Source: Mesorhizobium ciceri biovar biserrulae WSM1271
GTDB lineage: Bacteria > Pseudomonadota > Alphaproteobacteria > Rhizobiales > Rhizobiaceae
Reading direction: 5' to 3'
DNA length: 64,000 nucleotides
Assembly: GCF_000185905.1 (NCBI RefSeq)
Contig: NC_014923.1
Span: 1,054,001-1,118,000 of the forward strand
A model generated the notes under the pieces. It saw only the letters and a program-made list of their open reading frames with translations. It was not told the DNA's origin and did not search any database. Within the stretch, counting starts at the first letter, position 1. Each line of letters starts with the position of its first letter. The position numbers were made by a program, and so were the translations under genes. Below, in pieces: positions 44,520 through 53,850 of the stretch.

Positions 44520-45758
44520 TCAGTTGCGCCCGTTGAGGTGGCGCACCTTGCGCAGTTGCGGGAACAGCACCACCCACAGGCCCGCGACGGCGATGGCGCC
44601 GATGCCGCCGATCACCACGGCCGGCACCGTGCCGATCAGCGCGGCCATCGTGCCGGCGCGGAATTCGCCGACCTCGTTGGAGGCGCCGACAAAGACCTGG
44701 TTGACGGCGTTGACGCGGCCGCGCACCTCGTCGGGCGTCCACAGCTGGATCAGCGTCTCCCTGATGTAGACGCTGAACATATCGGTGGCGCCAAGGAAGA
44801 CCAATGCCACGATCGACAGCCAGGTGATGGTCGACAGGCCGAAAACCACGGTGAAGGCGCCGAACGAGGCTGCGGCGGCCAGCATGATCATGCCCGCGTG
44901 GTTGCGAAGTGGATGCCCGGCCAGCCAGATGGCGACGCAAATGGCGCCGATGCTGGGCGCCGAGCGCAGCAGGCCGAGGCCCCACGGGCCGAGCTGGAGG
45001 ATGTCGCGCGCATAGACCGGCAGCAGCGCCGAGGCGCCGGACAGGAGCACGGCGAACAGATCGAGCGAGATGGCGCCGAGCACGATCTTCTCGCTCCAGA
45101 TATAGCTGAACCCGCCGAGCAGGTGCTGCATCGTCGGCTTGTCCGACTCGGTGCGCTGCGACGGCTTCGGGATGGTGAAGATCAGCAGCCCGGACACAAG
45201 CATCAGGACAGCGGCGGTTCCGTAGGCCGCTTCCGGCGACACGCCGTAGAGCAGGCCGCCGGCGACGGGTCCGACGATGGTCGCCGTCTGCCAGGCCGAT
45301 GAATTCCAGGCGATGGCGTTGGCGAAATCCTGAGGCGGCACCAGATTGGCGAACAATGAGGCGGAGGCCGGACCGAAGAAGGCGCGGGCGACGCCGAACA
45401 TGGCAAGCACGCAGAAGATCGGCAGCGGCCCGCTGATGCCGCGCAGCGCCAGGAACAGCAGCGCCAGCGCGCACATCGCCTCCACCACGACCGCCAGCGC
45501 CATGATCAGGCGGCGGCCGAAGCGGTCGGCGACGACGCCGGTGACCAGCACCAGAAGCAGCGACGGCAGGAATTGGACGATGCCGACCAGGCCGAGATCG
45601 AGCGGGTCGCGGGTCAAATCGTACATCTGCCAGCCGACCGCGACGGACACGATCATGGTGGCGAATGTGGTGAGGAAACGCGCCGCCCAATAACTCAGGA
45701 AGGAGCGGTGGCGGAACGCGGCATAGCGCTGGTCCGGTGATATCTGTTCGGCGGTCAT
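44520..45758 (-). CDS. MFS transporter (EntS-like)
   Basis: This 412-aa permease has twelve helices. The A-motif between helices 2 and 3 is GVVADRFGRRLIMA. FRHRSFLSYWAARFLTTFATMIVSVAVGWQMYDLT at the start and SVYIRETLIQLWTPDEVRGRVNAVNQVF between helices 9 and 10 are typical of the EntS/YfiS branch, which exports siderophores or drugs. The substrate is not deducible. The next gene on the same strand is the NIPSNAP gene. Confidence 0.88.
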   Translation of the reverse strand: MTAEQISPDQRYAAFRHRSFLSYWAARFLTTFATMIVSVAVGWQMYDLTRDPLDLGLVGIVQFLPSLLLVLVTGVVADRFGRRLIMALAVVVEAMCALALLFLALRGISGPLPIFCVLAMFGVARAFFGPASASLFANLVPPQDFANAIAWNSSAWQTATIVGPVAGGLLYGVSPEAAYGTAAVLMLVSGLLIFTIPKPSQRTESDKPTMQHLLGGFSYIWSEKIVLGAISLDLFAVLLSGASALLPVYARDILQLGPWGLGLLRSAPSIGAICVAIWLAGHPLRNHAGMIMLAAAASFGAFTVVFGLSTITWLSIVALVFLGATDMFSVYIRETLIQLWTPDEVRGRVNAVNQVFVGASNEVGEFRAGTMAALIGTVPAVVIGGIGAIAVAGLWVVLFPQLRKVRHLNGRN

Positions 45759-45920
45759 GATTTAAGAGGCCCCATTGCAGTGGCGTCAGCTGGCGGGGCA
45801 CTTCCACGATGGGCGCTGGTCCGGCTGGCGGAACTTTTAGCTCAGTTCGCCGCGGATATGCGTCAGAATCAGTGCTGGATCAAGGAATTTTCAGCCTGCT
45901 CCATCGCCGGCACGCGGAAG

Positions 45921-47021
45921 TTACTGCCGCAGCGCGACGGAGATGGCGTCGAGGCCGCCGCGCAATTCGGCTTCCGTCGGCCAGCCGAAGCCGACGCGGA
46001 AGAAGCGTTTTTCCATCTCGAACCAGTGGCCGGGTCCGACATAGGTTCCATGGTTCTCCAGCAGGTTCGCATAGAACCGGTCGAGGTCGAAGCCGGGTTC
46101 GACATCGAGGCGCGGGAAGCCGACGACACCGCCTTCGGGCCTGATCCAGTCGACCAGCGGTTCGCGGTCGATCCAGGCCTGGACGATGTCGCGGCGCTTG
46201 GCCATTTCGGGCAGCAGGGTCGCCAGGAAGGCGTCCCGGCGCTCGAGCATGCCGCGGGCAATGCCTTCGTCGATGACGCTGCCGCAGATGCCGATCTGCT
46301 CCTTGGCGGCGAGGAATTTTTCCTGAAGCACCGCATCCCTGGTGATCAGCCAGCCGATGCGGATGCCGGGAATGCCGAAGGCCTTGGACAATGACGAGAC
46401 GCTGATCGCCTTCGGGCTGAGCGAGGCAGCCGTCGGCAGCCGCCTGCCGTAGGAGAGGTCGCGATAGGTCTCGTCGACCAGCAGACGGCAGTTGCTGCTT
46501 TCGGCAAGCGCCACCAGCGCATCGAGCTCGGCTCGGCTCATCATCGTGCCGGTCGGGTTGTGCGGGCAGGTGACGCTGATCAGCTTCGTGTCCGGCCGAA
46601 TCGCGGCCTTGACGCGTTCGACATCGATGGCGAAGCCTTCCTCGAAGGCCAGGTCGACAAAGCTGATGGCGCAGCCGATCGCCCTTGGGGTTTCGATGTT
46701 GGTGGCGTAGTTGGGCCTGATGACGACGAGATGGTCGTTGGCCGACAAAAGCGAGGTCGAGATGATGAACAGCGCGCCCGCGGCACCGGCGGTGACCAGC
46801 ACATCATCCGGCGAAATGCCGGCATCCTGCGCCGATATCAGTGCACGCAACTGCTTGTCGCCGCGATGCTCGCCATAGAAAAGCGTGAGATCGGGCAGCG
46901 ACAGGCCGATGTCGGAGAGCTTCTGGTCGGCGATCGAGCTTTCGGAAAGATTGAAGCGGATACGATCGTAGCCGTATTCTTCCGGTGCCTCTTTCTCGAT
47001 CACCATCCTGGTGTAGTTCAT
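45921..47021 (-). CDS. PLP-dependent aminotransferase, class I/II
   Basis: This 366-aa fold-type I enzyme has the Schiff-base lysine K213 in VSSLSKAFGIPGIRIGWL, N155 in TCPHNPTG and D183 in LLVDETYRDL. The C-terminal arginine region reads KRFFRVGFGWPTEAEL. The substrate is unknown. A palindromic repeat element lies in its upstream region (47036-47132). Confidence 0.88.
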   Translation of the reverse strand: MNYTRMVIEKEAPEEYGYDRIRFNLSESSIADQKLSDIGLSLPDLTLFYGEHRGDKQLRALISAQDAGISPDDVLVTAGAAGALFIISTSLLSANDHLVVIRPNYATNIETPRAIGCAISFVDLAFEEGFAIDVERVKAAIRPDTKLISVTCPHNPTGTMMSRAELDALVALAESSNCRLLVDETYRDLSYGRRLPTAASLSPKAISVSSLSKAFGIPGIRIGWLITRDAVLQEKFLAAKEQIGICGSVIDEGIARGMLERRDAFLATLLPEMAKRRDIVQAWIDREPLVDWIRPEGGVVGFPRLDVEPGFDLDRFYANLLENHGTYVGPGHWFEMEKRFFRVGFGWPTEAELRGGLDAISVALRQ

Positions 47022-47035
47022 GGCTCACTCCCCGA

Positions 47036-47132
47036 GAGCAGTTCACCGTTTCACGGAAACGGCGACCCGCTCTAACTCCTAGATTTTACGCATTCCGGAC
47101 GGAAAACCGTTTCACACTTTTCCTGGAATTGC
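47036..47132. repeat. Palindromic repeat element with 43-bp copy 2
   Basis: The left half contains CCGTTTCACGGAAACGG, a near-perfect palindrome, and CCGCTCTAA. The right half at 47090-47132 is the 43-bp unit that also occurs at 22817-22859, with ends GCATTCC and GGAATTGC. The element sits immediately upstream of the aminotransferase gene. Confidence 0.65.
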
Positions 47133-47170
47133 TCTAGGAACCCGTCCACCTATCCAAGCCATAAAAATAG

Positions 47171-47204
47171 GAAGCCTGCCAAGGCGAATTCGCCGGCAGG
47201 CTTC
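47171..47204 (-). terminator. Terminator of mucR
   Basis: GAAGCCTGCC and GGCAGGCTTC form a 10-bp stem. On the minus strand the stem is followed by CTATTTTTAT, a U-rich tail. It lies 40 bases after the mucR stop. Confidence 0.75.
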
Positions 47205-47243
47205 TGTTCCAGTCGTCCTAACTGTTGGCTCAGGACTGAATGT

Positions 47244-47705
47244 TCAGGCCGAGGCCTTGGCCTTCCTGCCCTTGGCGGGCGCCTTGACGGGGGCGGCCTT
47301 GCGGCCGAGGCCGATCGACTTCGCCAGCAGCGAACGCGAGGCCGCGTAGTTGGGAGCGACCATCGGATAGTCCGACGGCAAGCCCCATTTGGCGCGATAG
47401 GCGTCCGGCGTCAGGCCGAAATGCACACCGATGTGACGCTTCAGCGATTTGAACTTCTTGCCGTCTTCGAGGCAGATGATGAAATCGGGCGTCACCGACT
47501 TCTTGGGATTGACCGCCGGGACCAGTGGGGCAGCCACCGGGACCGCAGGCTTGCCGAGCCCGCTTATCGACGCGCTGACGCTGGCGATGAGGTCGGCCAG
47601 GCCGGAGGCAGGCAAGCGGTTCTTCTCGACGTAAGCGGACACGATGTGGGCGGTCAGCTCGAGCAGATCGATGTCTTTACGGGCACTGTTGCTATCGTCG
47701 GTCAC
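47244..47705 (-). CDS. mucR: MucR/Ros family transcriptional regulator
   Basis: MucR is a zinc-finger-like regulator of exopolysaccharide, motility and cell-cycle genes in Rhizobiales. The 153-aa protein has the family core DFIICLEDGKKFKSLKRHIGVHFGLTPDAYRAKWGLPSDYPMVAPNYAASRSLLAKSIGLGRK-type text. The metal site is C78-x2-D81 with H91 and H95; the second cysteine of classical Ros is replaced by Asp, as in M. loti Ml proteins. The N-terminal 20 residues include the oligomerisation region ELTAHIVSAYV. An Ala/Lys-rich tail follows. Confidence 0.92.
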   Translation of the reverse strand: MTDDSNSARKDIDLLELTAHIVSAYVEKNRLPASGLADLIASVSASISGLGKPAVPVAAPLVPAVNPKKSVTPDFIICLEDGKKFKSLKRHIGVHFGLTPDAYRAKWGLPSDYPMVAPNYAASRSLLAKSIGLGRKAAPVKAPAKGRKAKASA

Positions 47706-47921
47706 TCTATTTCTCCGTCTACAGCGAATGACCTGAAAATCGGATTCGACTTCCGGAAAGGATCATGCGCGAAATCAAAATGCTATGGCGTCCTTCGTGC
47801 GTCCACGGGACGAATTGGCGTTGTTGTAGCGCGGAATTCCTAGTCGGCAAATCTGCGTATTGCAACGACTTGATGGCAGGTCACACGTTATTTTGAACAA
47901 CTATATTAAACAATAACAGTA
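47706..47921. other. Intergenic region with AT-rich tract between mucR and the glucokinase gene
   Basis: The mucR promoter must lie here, as the two minus-strand genes are separated by 216 bases. The part at 47883-47925 is notably AT-rich (TATATTAAACAATAACAG). MucR proteins bind AT-rich DNA and usually repress their own promoter, so this is a possible operator region. Confidence 0.35.
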
Positions 47922-48641
47922 TCAGACTATCAGCGCTTTGTCGCGCCACAAACGAAACCCGCCTTCGAAGGCGCGTGTGTTGTCGCCGCGCCTGGAGTCG
48001 GCGGGCAATTCATCGAGCTTGTCGACGTTGCCGCCGCCAATGACGACATAGTCAGGCTGCATGGCGGCACGGAGCCGGTCGACGACGTCGAAGACGTATT
48101 TGCGCCATTTCTTCTTGCCGCGCTTTTCCAGGCCGCGTTCGCCGACATAATCCTCGAAGCTCTTGCCCTTCTTGTAGGGCAGATGCGCGAGTTCCATCGG
48201 TTGGGCGACGTTGTCGGCAATCATCGCCGCACCGAGCCCGGTGCCGAGCCCGAGGAACAGCATGCGCCCGCCCTCGTAGCTGCCGATGGCCTGCATCAGC
48301 GCGTCATTGACCACTTTCACCGGTTTGCCGAACGCGCCCGCAAAGTCGAATCCAGCCCAGCCCTTGCCGAGATTGGCGGGGTCGGCGAGCGGCCTGTTGT
48401 GGTTGACCGGACCGGGATAGCCCATCGAGACGACGTCGTAGGACAGGCCTTCGGCGAGCTTCTTCACGGTATCGATCATCTGTTGCGGCGTCAGCCCCGG
48501 CCCCGAATCGGCGCGGCGCTCCGCGCCGCCGGCGCTGGTGAGGATCTTGACGTGCGAGCCGCCGATGTCGATCGTGAGCACGATCTTTTCAGCATCTGGC
48601 GTCTCGGTGCCCGATGCTGGTTGCTTCACTGCCTTGGCCAT
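47922..48641 (-). CDS. ppgK: ROK-family glucokinase, polyphosphate glucokinase type
   Basis: This 239-aa kinase phosphorylates glucose to glucose-6-phosphate. The phosphate-1 motif is VLTIDIGGSHVKIL (D25) and the ROK region includes MGYPGPVNHNRP, KVVNDALMQAIGSYEGG and LFLGLGTGLGAAMIAD. Short length and GKKKWRKYVFDVVDRLRAAMQPDYVVIGGGN fit the polyphosphate glucokinases. It is the last gene of the GH15-gnd-zwf operon, 14 bases after zwf. ATP as donor cannot be ruled out. Confidence 0.8.
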   Translation of the reverse strand: MAKAVKQPASGTETPDAEKIVLTIDIGGSHVKILTSAGGAERRADSGPGLTPQQMIDTVKKLAEGLSYDVVSMGYPGPVNHNRPLADPANLGKGWAGFDFAGAFGKPVKVVNDALMQAIGSYEGGRMLFLGLGTGLGAAMIADNVAQPMELAHLPYKKGKSFEDYVGERGLEKRGKKKWRKYVFDVVDRLRAAMQPDYVVIGGGNVDKLDELPADSRRGDNTRAFEGGFRLWRDKALIV

Positions 48642-48654
48642 CGCGTGGTTCCTC

Positions 48655-50031
48655 TCACTTCACCGGATCGATCCAGCCATTGGGTGGCCCGAACCCGGCC
48701 ATGACGTCCGCCGGTCCCCATGTGAGCGGCTCGTAGAGGTGCGGCGGCGTGGTGTCGCCAAGCACCGGGCCGACGATGCGCCAGGCCAGTTCGCTGGCGT
48801 CCTGGCGGGTGAACAGCTGGCCGTTGCCGTTCATGGCGTCGCCTATCAAGCGTTCATAGGGCGGCATGTCGCCCTTCGAGTCGTCGAGCGCCGTCAGTTC
48901 GACCTGCTCGCCGATCATGTCGTCGCCCGCCGCCTTGCGCTGTGCTCCGATGGCGATCACCACCTGTGGGTCGATGCGGAAGCGGACGTAGTTCTGGTCG
49001 GCGGGCTTGATCGGATCGAAGACATCGAGCGGTGGCCGCTTCAGCCGCACCACCACTTCGGTGACATGCACCGGCATGTTCTTGCCGGCGCGGATGAAAA
49101 ACGGCACGTCCTGCCAGCGCCAGGTGTCGACGAAGAAACGCACCGCCGCGAAGGTCTCGACGGGCGAGTTCGGCGCCACGCCGGGTTCAGTGAGATAGCC
49201 GGTGAACTGGCCGCGCACGACATCGTCTTTGGTCAGCGTCCTGATCGCGCGCAGCACCTGCACCTTCTCGTCGATCAGATCGTCGGCGGAGCGGCCGACA
49301 GGCGGCTCCATGGCAAGCAGCAACAGGATGTTGAGCAGATGGTTCTCGATGACGTCCCTGATGCAGCCGACATCGTCATAGAAGCGGCCACGTCCCTCGA
49401 CGCCGAAATCCTCGGCCATGGTGATCTGCACGCTCTCGACGTAATTGCGGTTCCAGATCGGCTCGAGGAGGGAATTGGCGAAGCGGAAATAGAGCAGGTT
49501 CTGGATCGCTTCCTTGCCCAGGTAGTGGTCGATGCGGAAGATCGACTGCTCGTCGAACACCAGATGCAGGACCCGGTTCAGCCAGCGCGCCGATTGCAGA
49601 TCGTGACCGAAGGGCTTTTCCACCATCAGCCGCGCGCCATGCGCGGTGCCCGACTGCTCCAGCCCCTGGACGACGGTCTCGAACATGGTCGGCGGCACCG
49701 CCATGTAATGCAGCGGTCGCTGTGCGGTGCCGAGCGCGCTCTTCAGTTTCTCGAACGTCGCTCCGTCACGGTAGTCGCCGCTGACGTAGCGCAGCAGCGA
49801 GGCAAATTTGGCGAAGGCTTTTTCGTCGATCTTGCCGAGCGCATTGACGATGCCGTCACGCGCGCGCGCCTGCAATTGCTTGAGGTCCCAGGCATCGAAG
49901 GCGACGCCGATCACCGGTTCGGTAAGCGTGCCCTTGGCGACCATCTGGTAAAGGGCTGGAAATATCTTCTTGTGGGCGAGGTCGCCGGTGGCCCCGAAGA
50001 GCACCAGCGTGTCGGACCGTTCCTGGCTCAT
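48655..50031 (-). CDS. zwf: Glucose-6-phosphate 1-dehydrogenase
   Basis: Zwf (458 aa) oxidises glucose-6-phosphate to 6-phosphogluconolactone. [22 protein letters not shown] is the NADP fold, [10 protein letters not shown] the substrate loop, and [21 protein letters not shown] the active site with the catalytic histidine. The start at 50031 ([17 protein letters not shown]) has GGGGGAG upstream. No pgl gene follows, so the lactone must open elsewhere or spontaneously. Confidence 0.95.
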   Translation of the reverse strand: MSQERSDTLVLFGATGDLAHKKIFPALYQMVAKGTLTEPVIGVAFDAWDLKQLQARARDGIVNALGKIDEKAFAKFASLLRYVSGDYRDGATFEKLKSALGTAQRPLHYMAVPPTMFETVVQGLEQSGTAHGARLMVEKPFGHDLQSARWLNRVLHLVFDEQSIFRIDHYLGKEAIQNLLYFRFANSLLEPIWNRNYVESVQITMAEDFGVEGRGRFYDDVGCIRDVIENHLLNILLLLAMEPPVGRSADDLIDEKVQVLRAIRTLTKDDVVRGQFTGYLTEPGVAPNSPVETFAAVRFFVDTWRWQDVPFFIRAGKNMPVHVTEVVVRLKRPPLDVFDPIKPADQNYVRFRIDPQVVIAIGAQRKAAGDDMIGEQVELTALDDSKGDMPPYERLIGDAMNGNGQLFTRQDASELAWRIVGPVLGDTTPPHLYEPLTWGPADVMAGFGPPNGWIDPVK

Positions 50032-50053
50032 GCGCGTGTCTCCCCCGCTGTCC

Positions 50054-51067
50054 TCACTTGCCGGCCTTCGGCTTCTCGACATGGCCGCCAAAGGCATAGC
50101 GCATGGCGGAGAGCAGCTTGTCGGCGAATTCGGATTCGCCCTGCGAGGAGAAGCGGTCGAACAGCGCCGAGGACAGCACCGGAGCCGGCACGCCGGTGTC
50201 GATGGCCGCCTTCAGCGTCCAGCGGCCTTCGCCGGAATCCGAAACGCGGCCGCCGAAATTCACCAGGCCCGGATCGCTTTTCAAGGCGCCGGCCGTCAGG
50301 TCGAGCAGCCAGGAGCCGATAACGCTGCCATGCCGCCAGACCTCGGCCACCTGGGGAAGGTCGATGTCGAACTGATAGTATTGCGGGTTTTCCAGCGGGC
50401 TGGTCTCGGCGTCCGCCGTCCGTTGCCGCTTGCCTGCATTGGCCGATTTCAGGATGTTCATGCCTTCGGCATAGGCGGCCATGACGCCATACTCGATGCC
50501 GTTGTGCACCATCTTGACGAAGTGGCCGGCGCCGCTCGGTCCGCAATGCAGGTAGCCGAAGGGCGCGGTCCCGGCATCCCTGGACGGATTGGAGCCGGCA
50601 TCGGCGCCCGGTGCCAGCGTGGCGAAGATCGAATCGAGGTGCTGCACCGCCACGTCGGGACCGCCGATCATCAGGCAGTAGCCACGCTCCAGGCCCCAGA
50701 CGCCGCCGCTGGTGCCGACATCGACAAGATGGATGCCCTTGCCGGCCAGTTTCGCGGCCTGGTCGACGGCGTCGTGATAATAGGAATTGCCGCCGTCGAT
50801 GACGATGTCGCCGGGCTCCATCAGGGCCGCCACCTGGTCGATGATCCTGCCGGTGATCGCCGCCGGCAGCATCAGCCACACACAGCGCGGCTTGGCCAGC
50901 TTGCCGATGAATTCTTCCATCGAGGCCGCCCCTGCCGCGCCGTCGGTCACCAGGGCCGCGACGCTGGCCGGGTTGATGTCGTAGACGACGCATTCGTGGC
51001 CGTCGCGCATCAGGCGCCGGACCATGTTGGCGCCCATCCGGCCCAGTCCCATCATTCCGATCTGCAT
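50054..51067 (-). CDS. gnd: 6-phosphogluconate dehydrogenase, decarboxylating (short YqeC/GntZ type)
   Basis: This 337-aa enzyme makes ribulose-5-phosphate from 6-phosphogluconate. [23 protein letters not shown] is the nucleotide fold, [22 protein letters not shown] the substrate site, and [21 protein letters not shown] the catalytic lysine helix. The length marks the short type, about two-thirds of E. coli Gnd. It lies 22 bases ahead of zwf in the operon. Confidence 0.93.
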   Translation of the reverse strand: MQIGMMGLGRMGANMVRRLMRDGHECVVYDINPASVAALVTDGAAGAASMEEFIGKLAKPRCVWLMLPAAITGRIIDQVAALMEPGDIVIDGGNSYYHDAVDQAAKLAGKGIHLVDVGTSGGVWGLERGYCLMIGGPDVAVQHLDSIFATLAPGADAGSNPSRDAGTAPFGYLHCGPSGAGHFVKMVHNGIEYGVMAAYAEGMNILKSANAGKRQRTADAETSPLENPQYYQFDIDLPQVAEVWRHGSVIGSWLLDLTAGALKSDPGLVNFGGRVSDSGEGRWTLKAAIDTGVPAPVLSSALFDRFSSQGESEFADKLLSAMRYAFGGHVEKPKAGK

Positions 51068-51101
51068 GGTTTCGTCCCTGTTTTCTAGGAGATTTGCGGG
51101 G

Positions 51102-53534
51102 TTATCGAGGGAAGGTCTGCTGGCTGTCCTGGTCGCCTGAGATGACGGAGAAGTCGACATTCTCCCAATCGCCGGTTCCGGGCCAGAAAAAAGTGAAGAG
51201 CAGGGTGCTTCCCTCGGGGAGGCTTGCCACGGGCAGATCGGCAAGGTGGATGCCGAAATCGTTCTCCACCGTCTGGCTGTCGTGGGCGGTCGCCCAGTTG
51301 TCGGTGCTCCAGTGGACTGTAGCCGGGGCCAACAGTTCGACGCGCAACGTCTTGCCGACCGGGACCGTGCGGATCTTGTTGTTGAACCGCCATGTCCGGA
51401 ACGGCGATACGGTCTTGTCCTCGATATAGCGCTTGACGCCTTGCGGCGGCATGTCGAAGACCGCGCTGTCGCGCAGCGAGCGCAACAGCTTGATATGCTC
51501 CGAATGCGCCCAGACCAGCGGCATGGCGCTGCCCGAGGGGCGGCCGTGCAGCAGTTCGCGCTCCGGCATATCGGCGCCGTCCCAGACCTGCTCCGGCAAC
51601 AGGCCGCCCGGTCCGGCCGAGCCTTCCAGTGCCGCCAGCAGGCTGGCTGCCTTTTCCCTGCGCCCGGCCGCCAGCTCATAGTGGGCGCGTTCGCCGGCCA
51701 GCAGCGGCCAGGGGCGACCCTGGCCGGTGCCGTCGAAAGGTGCGCCATCTTCATGCTCGCCATAGCCGTCGCCGTTGTAGCGATACCAGAGCGGCCCTTG
51801 CGGCAGATCGCAGCGCAATTGCGCGTCGATGACCTTGACCGTGTCTGTCATGCGCGGGTCGTCGGCCGCCCGCAGACCGAAGCGGACAAGTGCAAGCGCA
51901 TCCGGACTGACGATTTGCTCGGCCGGCCGGTCGGTGTCGCCGGGCGGCCGGTTCTTGATCGGAACATAGCCGTCCTTCGGCGAACCGGCCGAGGCGCTGT
52001 CGGGCGGCGCGATGCGGACATAGTAGCCGTCGACGCCGACTTGACCGCAGATCGCCGTGCCGGTGACGTAGGTCCAGCGCTCGACCTGGTCGTTCCAGAC
52101 GTCTGATGTCTCGCGCAGATAGGTCGCCGCGTCCGGCTTGCCACAGGCGTCGAGCAGGTCGGCTGCGGCAAGCAGTGCGGCGATTTCGACGGCGAGCGTG
52201 AACGGGCTGTAGCCGGCATCCTCTTCCCAGCGGTCCTCGCCGGTGACCGGCCCGTTGCGCAGGACGAACCCGGCGGCGCGCTCGATCATCGGCAGAAAGA
52301 CTGCGAGCCTGGCGTGCGGCAAATGGCCGGCGCGGTGCAAAGCTTCGGCCAGCAGCAGCGGAAAGGCGCATTCGTCCATCTGGATGCCGGGCCAATAGGC
52401 CGATCCGTCGAGCCAGGCGTTCTGCGGCCAGTGGCCGTCCGGCTGCTGGATGGAGCCGAGATAGTCGAGGATTTGCAACGCCGAGGCGGCGTCGCCGGCA
52501 GCAAGAAAGCCGCCGGCCGTCTCGACCAGATCGCGCGGCCAGACCAGATGGTAGCCGCCGAGGTCGTCGTCGCCCTTGTCGAAGCCCCACGGGATCGACA
52601 GGCTGGCGACCGCGGCGCCCGGTGTGGCGATCGACCGGTGCGTCGCCAGTACCGCCGTCGAGACGCGATAGAAGTTGATCCCGGGCACCGCGTGCCGGTC
52701 GAGCGGCAGCAGGCCCTTTTGCCAGTTGCGCCAGTTCTGGAGGTAGGAGTTCGCCGCGGGTTCAAAACCCTGCTTCAGGCTGGCGAAAGCATGTTCCGCA
52801 GCCTCCTCGGGCGTCGCGCCAAATCCCAGCGCCAGCAAAGCCTTGTTCCTGGCCGCGGAAAAGCCGATCTCGCCGGTCAGCGCGACATTGCCGTCCTCGG
52901 CCCGCTGGTATGCAGCATCGAGCTCACCTGTGTTGTGCAGTTGCTGCCAACCGTCGGAAAAACCGACATAGCCGGCCGAACCGGTCCGCCAGGGCAGCGA
53001 CGAGACCAGCGCCAGGCAGGAGCCGCGCCCCGAGGCGAACAGCACGGGCTTTCCCTCGTGTTCGCCGACCCAGGCGGTGTTGCCCATGCCGGCATTGACC
53101 AGATGCGGCGCCAGAAGCGCGTAGACGCGATAATCGTCAGCGACGCCCCTCAGCGCCGTGAAGGTGATTTCCTGCAGCAGCGCCGGGCGCGCCGGATCGG
53201 CGAGGATGCGCTTTTCGATCCGCCAGGCGCCGTCGTTCGCCGTGTTGACCAGCCGGTAGGCGGGTACGCCGTCCTCGAACGGTTCGATGCTGTGCGTGGC
53301 AGCGCGCTTCTCTTCCGAGAAATAGCCGGCGGCGCCGGTGACGATCAGGCCGAGGTCGCGGGTGCAGGCACTGTCGACGCGCGAATAGTAGATTTCGTTG
53401 AGGATGCCGTGGCTGATCGTGAACCAGATCCGACCGGCCGGCGAAAGCGACGTTCCGACGCCGCTCTTGGCGCTTGACGTCCAGCGCGCCGGAATTCCCG
53501 GGGCGCCCGGAGCAACGTTTTGCGTCACTGGCAT
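51102..53534 (-). CDS. Glucoamylase-type glycoside hydrolase (GH15)
   Basis: This 810-aa enzyme probably releases glucose from alpha-glucans. An N-terminal beta-sandwich (GIPARWTSSAKSGVGTSLSPAGRIWFTISHGILNEIYYSRVDSACTRDLG-type text) precedes the (alpha/alpha)6 barrel: LVWPRDLVETAGGFLAAGD, WLDGSAYWPGIQMDECAFPLLLAEAL and the catalytic base E648 in LLPEQVWD. A C-terminal segment of about 110 residues (VSPFRTWRFNNKIRTVPVGKTLRVELLAPATV) may bind starch. No signal peptide is evident. It heads the operon with gnd, zwf and ppgK. Confidence 0.9.
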   Translation of the reverse strand: MPVTQNVAPGAPGIPARWTSSAKSGVGTSLSPAGRIWFTISHGILNEIYYSRVDSACTRDLGLIVTGAAGYFSEEKRAATHSIEPFEDGVPAYRLVNTANDGAWRIEKRILADPARPALLQEITFTALRGVADDYRVYALLAPHLVNAGMGNTAWVGEHEGKPVLFASGRGSCLALVSSLPWRTGSAGYVGFSDGWQQLHNTGELDAAYQRAEDGNVALTGEIGFSAARNKALLALGFGATPEEAAEHAFASLKQGFEPAANSYLQNWRNWQKGLLPLDRHAVPGINFYRVSTAVLATHRSIATPGAAVASLSIPWGFDKGDDDLGGYHLVWPRDLVETAGGFLAAGDAASALQILDYLGSIQQPDGHWPQNAWLDGSAYWPGIQMDECAFPLLLAEALHRAGHLPHARLAVFLPMIERAAGFVLRNGPVTGEDRWEEDAGYSPFTLAVEIAALLAAADLLDACGKPDAATYLRETSDVWNDQVERWTYVTGTAICGQVGVDGYYVRIAPPDSASAGSPKDGYVPIKNRPPGDTDRPAEQIVSPDALALVRFGLRAADDPRMTDTVKVIDAQLRCDLPQGPLWYRYNGDGYGEHEDGAPFDGTGQGRPWPLLAGERAHYELAAGRREKAASLLAALEGSAGPGGLLPEQVWDGADMPERELLHGRPSGSAMPLVWAHSEHIKLLRSLRDSAVFDMPPQGVKRYIEDKTVSPFRTWRFNNKIRTVPVGKTLRVELLAPATVHWSTDNWATAHDSQTVENDFGIHLADLPVASLPEGSTLLFTFFWPGTGDWENVDFSVISGDQDSQQTFPR

Positions 53535-53685
53535 TCTGTTTCGATCTCCTGGCCTCCTCCCTAGACCATGACGCGAACCCTTTACAATCATTGCACCGCA
53601 AGTTGATCGGCGGGCCGACGGCAGGGCAACGAACTAGGGCTAACGGGTTTCTTCGGAGCTTTCGTCTGCGCTGACGGAGCAGCAA

Positions 53686-53711
53686 ATGAAAAACCCGCCA
53701 GTGCGGCGGGT
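53686..53711 (-). terminator. Intrinsic terminator in the GH15 operon leader (possible attenuator)
   Basis: ACCCGCC and GGCGGGT pair over a five-base loop. On the minus strand the stem is followed by five T. No minus-strand gene ends here; it lies 150 bases before the GH15 start, so it may be a regulated stop. Confidence 0.6.
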
Positions 53712-53740
53712 CACCGGCGCAAATCAGCACCATGGACGAA

Positions 53741-53770
53741 AATGTACCATAGCTGAGCTCACCGAGTCAA
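53741..53770 (-). promoter_or_regulatory. Candidate sigma-70-type promoter of the GH15-gnd-zwf-ppgK operon
   Basis: Read on the minus strand, TTGACT at 53770-53765 and TACATT at 53746-53741 are separated by 18 bases. Transcription would start near 53734, about 200 bases before the GH15 start codon, and would meet the intrinsic terminator after about 40-50 nt. Confidence 0.45.
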
Positions 53771-53850
53771 GAAAAAATTCCTATGACCAAAGGCGCCGTC
53801 GTTGACAGCGGCGGCGGCATGCGTCCACTATTTCCCGGCACGGGAGGATC

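Larger units (their letters stand above)
53535..53850. other. 316-bp divergent region: leader of the glucan operon and histidine kinase promoter
   Basis: A minus-strand promoter and intrinsic terminator lie in the leader of the GH15 operon and are listed separately. The rest, from about 53560 to 53680, has no gene I can support. A GGAGGAGG stretch lies about 30 bases before the GH15 start. Confidence 0.5.

Noticed and set aside
48538..50322. 594-codon plus-strand open frame antisense to zwf
   Set aside because: Shadow frame of zwf and the start of gnd; no domains.
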